From Haliea sp040221975 (lineage in GTDB: Bacteria > Pseudomonadota > Gammaproteobacteria > Pseudomonadales > Halieaceae): DNA of 64,000 nucleotides. Where the stretch lies: contig JAVJWR010000027.1 of assembly GCA_040221975.1 (NCBI GenBank), positions 1 to 64,000 of the forward strand. Direction: 5' to 3'. Position numbers and translations under genes: made by a program. Shown piece by piece: positions 59,943 to 64,000 of the stretch (positions are counted from its first letter, which is position 1; every line of letters begins with the position of its first letter). The notes under the pieces are model-generated. The model worked only from the letters and a program-made list of their open reading frames with translations. It made no database searches and had not been told where the DNA came from.

Positions 59943-60236
59943 GGGGCTTTCAGCCGCTGCACCATGTGCCGTAGAAGAGGGGCCGTAGCAGCGTCCGTGC
60001 CCTTGTCGGGAATCAAAATCGTTAAAGGCTCGGAGACGCTGAGTCTGTATCAATTCAACACACGGACCGCAAAGCATTACTTCTGTTCTAACTGCGGTAT
60101 CTATACCCATCATCAGCGTCGGTCAAACCCAGATCAATATGGTTTCAATGTGGCATGCCTGGAAGGCATTAATCCGTTAGAAATCGAGGGCATCCCCACT
60201 TATGATGGCGTTAATCATCCCGCAGACCACGGTTAG
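59943..60236 (+). pseudogene. 5'-truncated GFA-family gene (glutathione-dependent formaldehyde-activating family)
   Basis: The readable part starts at ATG 59964 (90 residues), but the conserved frame reaches back through SRCTMC to the GlpD stop. It carries the zinc motif RCTMCRRRGAV, VPLSGIKIVKGSETLSLYQF, YFCSNCGIYTHHQRRS and GVNHPADH, all typical of the C-terminal three quarters of a GFA protein. The first 30 or so residues with another zinc-ligand pair are missing. The remnant ends just before an attC site, so it is the broken leading cassette of a second cassette patch. Confidence 0.8.
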
Positions 60237-60238
60237 AC

Positions 60239-60296
60239 ACATAACAAGAAGCTCTAGGCGATGCGCTAGGGCGCAAGCCTGAGTTTGGCGTTAGCT
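60239..60296 (+). repeat. attC site following the truncated GFA cassette
   Basis: Left core ACATAAC (60239-60245) followed by AAG, right core GTTAGCT (60290-60296), with CTCTAGGCGATGCGCTAGGGCGC arms between. It matches the attC layout of the 1-3950 array. Confidence 0.85.
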
Positions 60297-60310
60297 TGAA
60301 GGCTATCCAC

Positions 60311-60736
60311 ATGGAAATTGTTCCGATATCCCCAGACCGGGAGATGCTAAAGCTCTTACAAGGCTGTGATCTGCCCGTTTCAGATATAGACTCATCTGAT
60401 TCACTCTACTTCTATGGGTGTCATGGCGATGGAAAAGTCACCGGCGTTGTGGGCCTTGAAGTACACGGCAAAGTAGCGCTCATACGTTCCCTGGCTGTGT
60501 GCTCAAATCTGAGGAGATTTGGGGTTGGGGGCTTGTTAGTCCAGTTTGCAGAAAATATGGCGAGGAAAAAGGGAGTCGAATCTCTTTTCCTGCTTACCAC
60601 AACAGCCAGCGAATTCTTTGAGCGGCTTGGCTATGAGTATTACCAGCGTGAAAATGCGCCTGAATCTATCAAAGCGACAGCTCAGTTCTCAGGCTTGTGC
60701 CCCGCAACCTCTAGCTTCATGGGAAAATCCTTGTGA
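60311..60736 (+). CDS. GNAT acetyltransferase (ArsN2-like), cassette gene
   Basis: From ATG 60311 the product is 141 residues; a TTG at 60296 is an alternative start. GNAT features are clear: VALIRSLAVCSNLRRFGVGGLLVQFAENMARKKG (acetyl-CoA motif A, RRFGVGG) and LFLLTTTASEFFERLGYEYYQ (motif B). The ending APESIKATAQFSGLCPATSSFM is the hallmark of ArsN2-type proteins, proposed to modify arsenic-containing amino acids. It lies between an attC and a degenerate attC. Confidence 0.85.
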   Translation: MEIVPISPDREMLKLLQGCDLPVSDIDSSDSLYFYGCHGDGKVTGVVGLEVHGKVALIRSLAVCSNLRRFGVGGLLVQFAENMARKKGVESLFLLTTTASEFFERLGYEYYQRENAPESIKATAQFSGLCPATSSFMGKSL

Positions 60737-60740
60737 AGCC

Positions 60741-60820
60741 AGCCAATCGCTCAAGTACTCCCCGGCCTGCGGCCTACACCGGACGCTCTTGTCGGTGCGT
60801 CACTTAGCTTTGCGTTGTTG
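60741..60820 (+). repeat. Degenerate attC-like site
   Basis: AGCCAATC (60741-60748) and GTTGTTG (60814-60820) stand where left and right cores should be, with CCGGCCTGCGGCC and CGGACGCTCTTGTCGG between. Core bases are altered, so it may be inactive. Confidence 0.4.
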
Positions 60821-60845
60821 AGCGCGTTCACCAAGGAAAAGAAAA

Positions 60846-60995
60846 ATGGAGCTACTAGCGATTCAAGCAGCTCGACAAGAAAACCCGATTACAGAGAGAG
60901 CGGAGCTCTTATATCTCATTGCTTTCGCTCCAGCTGTCTTTTATAACCGAAAAACGTCTTCGCGGACGTCACTTCATACAGTCTTGAGCGTTTAG
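60846..60995 (+). CDS. Very small open reading frame between attC-like sites
   Basis: It encodes 49 residues opening MELLAIQAARQENPITERAE. An A-rich stretch with AAGG upstream could be a ribosome site. It has no recognised domain and its end overlaps the next attC-like core. Weakly supported. Confidence 0.3.
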   Translation: MELLAIQAARQENPITERAELLYLIAFAPAVFYNRKTSSRTSLHTVLSV

Positions 60996-60997
60996 GC
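60941..60997 (+). repeat. Degenerate attC-like site
   Basis: TTATAAC (60941-60947) then GCGTTTAGGC (60988-60997), like GCGTTAGGC with one extra T. An ACGTC/GACGT pair lies between. Probably a decayed recombination site. Confidence 0.35.
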
Positions 60998-61381
60998 ATG
61001 TCCAAACGTCTGGAGATACTCAGCCCCCATAGGTTCGCGACTTTTTGTATTGTCGTGCTGGAAGAGTCTGAGCGCCGTGGAGATGTGATCGAAGAGGATG
61101 AGCTCTACGACTTGGCTCTTGGATTAACCGGCGAGAACTCTCTGCAAGCAGAAGCGTTCTGTGTGCGGTTTCACGGTTTCATTGAGATGTCGTTTCGCCC
61201 TGAAGCAGAGAACTATGTGTCTAGTGATTCCGGTAAGATGATGTTTCATCCGGCTCTCTTTGAGGTGGCTGCTTGCGCTCGAACCAGAAAAAATGGTCGC
61301 TTCCCCGACAGACCATTCTTCAAACGAGTCGCTGAACTGGCAGCAGGTAAGTACCGTGATTTTGAATTTGACGCCGGATAG
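60998..61381 (+). CDS. Protein of unknown function, possible cassette gene
   Basis: This 127-residue protein starts 1 bp after a decayed attC right core. It is mostly alpha-helical with a conserved-looking RFATFCIVVLEESERRGDVIEEDELYDLAL opening and many charged residues. No signal peptide or membrane span. I do not recognise a family. GCATAAC at 61493-61499 could be the remnant left core of its own attC. Confidence 0.6.
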   Translation: MSKRLEILSPHRFATFCIVVLEESERRGDVIEEDELYDLALGLTGENSLQAEAFCVRFHGFIEMSFRPEAENYVSSDSGKMMFHPALFEVAACARTRKNGRFPDRPFFKRVAELAAGKYRDFEFDAG

Positions 61382-61517
61382 TGAAAGTTGGGCTCACATG
61401 TTTGAGGTGCTCATTGGGCGCCCGGCTGTGGCGCCAAATGTACTGTCAGGGTCGGATATGCAGTACCGCTGGCAACTGGCCGCGCAGAGGTCGCATAACT
61501 GATTGTCAGGAGGCACT

Positions 61518-61943
61518 GTGGAGTTCGAGGCACTATATTCTCTGTTCGCCGACGCCATACTCGTAACGCATGTAGCGTTCGCGATCTTTCTCGTGCTCGG
61601 GTTGATTCTTGTCTTCGTCGGAAAGTTTCAATCATGGCAGTGGGTCAGAAATCCGTGGTTTCGTGTCGCACATTTATCGGGAATTGGCGTGGTGGTCTTG
61701 CAAGCCTGGTTTGGTGTCATATGCCCACTGACAATTTGGGAAATGGATCTACGCGCGAAAGCGGGAGAGACTGTCTATGACGGGTCCTTTATAGTTCACT
61801 GGTTACACGAACTCTTATACTATCAAGCGCCAGCGTGGGTTTTCGCGATTTGTTACACCGTTTTTGCTGGGCTGGTGTTGGCCAGCTGGTTCCTGGTGCG
61901 GCCGCGAGCATTCTCGGCAGGATCGGAAAGAGGTGCCTCATGA
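61518..61943 (+). CDS. DUF2784 membrane protein
   Basis: From GTG 61518, behind AGGAGG, the protein is 141 residues with about four membrane helices. The DUF2784 markers are ADAILVTHVAFAIFLVLGLILV, NPWFRVAHLSGIGVVVLQAWFGVICPLTIWE and GSFIVHWLHELLYY, with conserved His and Cys residues in or near helices. The function is not established. It lies after the cassette patch and is not clearly part of it. Confidence 0.8.
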   Translation: MEFEALYSLFADAILVTHVAFAIFLVLGLILVFVGKFQSWQWVRNPWFRVAHLSGIGVVVLQAWFGVICPLTIWEMDLRAKAGETVYDGSFIVHWLHELLYYQAPAWVFAICYTVFAGLVLASWFLVRPRAFSAGSERGAS

Positions 61944-62144
61944 CAAGTACTGGCCGGCGCAACAACACATTGTGCTTTGGGACCAGAGCCAGGGCGCCAG
62001 GGCAATGGCTGAAGCCGGTGCCTCTACGGCTGGGCGGATTCAGATTATCGGTACGGGCAGTGAGCTCCCTTCGGCTAACGGGCACTCGTCCCGGTCGCAC
62101 CGTTGCGGTCAGCATTAGGAGCCTTTCTCATCTTTGAAGTCACC

Positions 62145-62396
62145 ATGATGCTCGCCCTGACAGCCGCCGCCGGCATCTGCATGCCGCTGGGCGCCGTGTT
62201 CCAGGTGCTCCAGCCGCAGGGGGCGATGATGGTCGGCAACCCGTCCGCGGCGGTGCTGTTCTTCCTGTTGGGCGGCGTGCTGTTTTTCGCGCTTGAGCGC
62301 AGCCTGGGGTTACGGCGTCACTGGGCTCCGCCGCTTGGCGCGGTTTTTGGTGTCGGCGTGTCCCTGCTGGCAGAACAATGGCTGAATGGTATCTGA
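62145..62396 (+). CDS. Small hydrophobic membrane protein
   Basis: From ATG 62145 it is 83 residues with three predicted helices (LALTAAAGICMPLGAVFQVL, SAAVLFFLLGGVLFFAL, PPLGAVFGVGVSLLAEQWL). It overlaps the VOC gene by one base (TGATG), suggesting co-translation. A TTG start at 62103 is possible. I do not recognise the family. Confidence 0.6.
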   Translation: MMLALTAAAGICMPLGAVFQVLQPQGAMMVGNPSAAVLFFLLGGVLFFALERSLGLRRHWAPPLGAVFGVGVSLLAEQWLNGI

Positions 62397-62803
62397 TGAG
62401 CATAAAACGAATACATCACATAAACTTCATCGTGGAAGACCTCGATGACGGTATTGCGCACTTCGAGAAGATCCTCGTTGGCCATGTATTCGAGAAAGAT
62501 GAATTGCCTCAACGGGGAGTCGTTACCGCCAGGGCCAGGGTGGGAGAGCAATGGTTCGTCCTGGTCCAGCCCACTGATTTCGATCTGGCACCCGGCAGGC
62601 ACCTGCGCGAGAAGGGGGAGGGGTTCTTTCTTATGTCGCTGGAAGTCGACAGCATGGAAGATGCGGTGCGGGATATGGAGCGCGAGGGTGTAACGTTCAC
62701 CAGTGAGAGCGACCGCAAGGGGCTTCTGAACTGGTGGGTTCGGGACCTGAAGGAAAATCATACGTTTGGCGCGCAGCTTCAGCTCTGTGAAGAGCGGGAT
62801 TGA
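62396..62803 (+). CDS. VOC-family (glyoxalase-fold) protein
   Basis: From ATG 62396 the protein is 135 residues. The first module is RIHHINFIVEDLDDGIAHFEKILVGHVFEK with the His metal ligand. The second half has FFLMSLEVDSMEDAVRDMEREG and ends AQLQLCE with the expected Glu. It resembles methylmalonyl-CoA-epimerase-like VOC proteins in layout. The one-base overlap with the small membrane protein suggests a shared transcript. Confidence 0.85.
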   Translation: MSIKRIHHINFIVEDLDDGIAHFEKILVGHVFEKDELPQRGVVTARARVGEQWFVLVQPTDFDLAPGRHLREKGEGFFLMSLEVDSMEDAVRDMEREGVTFTSESDRKGLLNWWVRDLKENHTFGAQLQLCEERD

Positions 62804-63042
62804 GCGTGGTGGCCGGTACGGCTCAGCCGGACCGCGGATAGCTCTGTGAAAACAAGCTGTCATTGCGGGAATATAAAGATCGAAGTAGCCCCCTGACCAG
62901 GTCACATCCTGTGCGCTATTTCGATGGCAAGAGCATGCTGTGAGGGCCGCCTCATCTGCAACAGATCAGGCTGCGTAATGTCCTATAGGTAACAGCGAGC
63001 GCGTCTGGGCCCAGGCGCCGGGGCAATCATCAGGAGATCGAA

Positions 63043-63774
63043 ATGAACGCAATGTCCATATTGAACCAGATCATGCAGCAGGCTACCGGCGGGCAGTCGA
63101 CAAACCCCGGTGGCAATCCGGGCGGCAATGATGGGTTGAGCCAGCCAGGCTCGCAGTTCAGAGGCGCTCAGGGTTCGAGTGGCGGCGGGATTGATATGAA
63201 GAGCCTGCTGGGCGGTGGTGCCCTGGGCCTGCTGCTGGGTTCCAAGCGCGGTCGCAAGCTGGGTGGGAAAGCGCTCAAGTATGGTGCCGTGGCGGGGGTT
63301 GGGGCGCTGGCCTGGAAGGCCTACCAGAACTATCAGGGCAATGCCCAGCAGGGGACGCCAGTGCAGGGTGCTGCAGCCCAGCAGCAGGGTCAGCCGCTGG
63401 AACAGCTGCAGGGGCAGGCCCAGGAGCGGCGTGGCCTGGAGATCCTCCAGGCCATGATCATGGCGGCCCGTGCCGATGGTCACATTGATGGCAGCGAACG
63501 CGCCCTGCTGACGCAGGAAATTGAAAAACTGGGACCGGACGATGAGCTGCATGCCTGGATCCAGCAGCAGTTCGAGGCACCGCTGGATGCCACGGCATTG
63601 GCACGCGCCGCCGACTCCCCTCAGGCCCGCCGGGAGATCTACCTGGTGAGTGCGGCCGTCATTGATGAGCAGAACCCCATGGAGCGCGCCTGGCTGGACC
63701 AGCTTGGTACCGCGCTCGAACTCGAGCCGTTAATGGCCCGGGAGCTAGATCGCCAACTGCTGGGTAATGGCTGA
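63043..63774 (+). CDS. DUF533 (YebE-like) tellurite-resistance-TerB-related protein
   Basis: This 243-residue protein has a low-complexity Gly/Asn/Gln-rich start, then a glycine-rich membrane-associated hairpin (SLLGGGALGLLLGSKRGRKLGG, KYGAVAGVGALAWKAYQNY). The C-terminal TerB-like helical domain (LEILQAMIMAARADGHIDGSERALLTQEIEKLG) has the Asp-rich loop DGHIDGSE. YebE-type proteins are inner-membrane associated and induced by envelope stress in E. coli. It is monocistronic with a GAGATCGAA ribosome region. Confidence 0.87.
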   Translation: MNAMSILNQIMQQATGGQSTNPGGNPGGNDGLSQPGSQFRGAQGSSGGGIDMKSLLGGGALGLLLGSKRGRKLGGKALKYGAVAGVGALAWKAYQNYQGNAQQGTPVQGAAAQQQGQPLEQLQGQAQERRGLEILQAMIMAARADGHIDGSERALLTQEIEKLGPDDELHAWIQQQFEAPLDATALARAADSPQARREIYLVSAAVIDEQNPMERAWLDQLGTALELEPLMARELDRQLLGNG

Positions 63775-63795
63775 AACTGCCGCCTGCGGGGCCTG

Positions 63796-64000
63796 GTGAA
63801 ACTACCCCGCTACTGGTTCCTGTTCCTGTCGCTGTGTGTTGCGGCCCTGCTGGCTTCACTGTGGCTGCGGGCCGGCACCGGTGCGGCACCGTTCGCCCTG
63901 CTGGAGGTGCTGACGGCACGGCTCGATGACTGGCGGCGAAGCTCTTCGAGTGTTGATCCAGACCACCCGGGCAGCTTCGGAGAAACGTTGTCTTCGGCTC
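63796..64000 (+). CDS. Partial gene running off the right edge, N-terminal anchor
   Basis: An open frame from GTG 63796 to the window end gives 68 codons. A hydrophobic helix after three basic residues (YWFLFLSLCVAALLASLWLR) looks like a signal anchor, followed by a proline- and charge-containing region. The frame remains open at the edge. The product cannot be named from this part. Confidence 0.4.
   Translation, partial: MKLPRYWFLFLSLCVAALLASLWLRAGTGAAPFALLEVLTARLDDWRRSSSSVDPDHPGSFGETLSSA

Noticed and set aside
58146..60113. A 655-codon open frame on the minus strand opposite the GlpD-like gene
   Set aside because: It is the antisense shadow of a GC-rich real gene. Its translation is rich in His, Gln and Gly with no domain, and it runs across several plus-strand genes. 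Similar long antisense frames (27263-28999, 31274-32803, 37393-38805, 52420-54177) were rejected for the same reason.
61260..61502. An alternative open frame overlapping the end of the 60998-61381 gene
   Set aside because: It has no ribosome site, and most of its length is out of frame with the better supported gene. Its last part may be a decayed cassette end.
62071..62116. Another attC-like site (GGCTAAC ... CATTAGG)
   Set aside because: The right core lacks GTT, the interior palindrome is poor and no cassette-like gene ends there. Probably chance.
1..64000. tRNA, rRNA, CRISPR arrays, riboswitches and insertion sequences
   Set aside because: I looked for cloverleaf-like GC-rich stretches, regularly spaced repeats and terminal inverted repeats around transposases and saw none that hold up.

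Overview
The window looks like chromosomal DNA from a free-living, probably marine, GC-rich gammaproteobacterium. Halieaceae or other Cellvibrionales-type bacteria are my best guess; this is inferred, not searched. The reasons are three sphingomonad/Cellvibrionales-style TonB-dependent receptors, DUF885 peptidases, two proteins with exosortase-type C-terminal sorting tails (one PEP-CTERM), amino-acid and cyclic-amide catabolic genes, and integron cassette DNA. I see no rRNA, tRNA, CRISPR or insertion sequence.

1-3950 is an integron gene-cassette array without an integrase in view. Eight small genes or gene pairs are separated by attC-like sites, which start RYYYAAC and end GTTRRRY. Cargo: a stand-alone chorismate mutase, a CcdAB toxin-antitoxin pair in reverse orientation, an XRE regulator broken by a 5-bp tandem duplication, and small membrane, secreted or unknown proteins. 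4.1-7.6 kb is a mixed border zone: a membrane-anchored FAH-family protein, a hypothetical gene, a short tyrosine recombinase with an early stop codon, and HicAB.

8.0-19.6 kb is a probable catabolic regulon. It holds a TonB receptor, a PLP-dependent decarboxylase/lyase, a penicillin-acylase-family hydrolase, an alanine-racemase/D-threonine-aldolase-fold enzyme, a TetR regulator, an MFS transporter and both subunits of aconitase X. One near-palindromic operator (TTGTACA-NN-TGTGCAA) occurs three times, before the receptor, before the racemase-like gene and between tetR and the MFS gene. This ties the divergent operons together. The likely job is uptake, deacylation and breakdown of an acylated (hydroxy) amino acid.

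19.6-31 kb is general accessory content: a PEP-CTERM protein behind a sigma-54-like promoter, a lipoprotein, a DUF3565-SnoaL fusion, a DMT exporter, an RHH/ParE toxin-antitoxin pair, LysR plus isochorismatase-family hydrolase, an esterase plus CoA ligase, and a second surface protein with an exosortase-like C-terminal signal.

31.2-57.5 kb is a second large catabolic island for peptide- or amino-acid-derived compounds. It has a TonB receptor flanked by two DUF885 metallopeptidases, an Nramp-fold transporter lacking the metal motifs, VOC, RidA, an amidohydrolase and LysR. Next come a DapA-family enzyme with a three-subunit HcnABC/OoxABC/LhpBEF-type dehydrogenase, then a cyclophilin and an XRE-cupin regulator. 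A further TonB receptor runs into HyuA/HyuB, an NCS1 permease and an oxidoreductase.

57.7-64 kb has a Phd/PIN toxin-antitoxin pair, a GlpD-like dehydrogenase whose stop codon abuts a 5'-truncated GFA gene, a second small attC-bearing patch (ArsN2-like acetyltransferase and others), DUF2784, VOC and DUF533 genes, and a gene running off the right edge.
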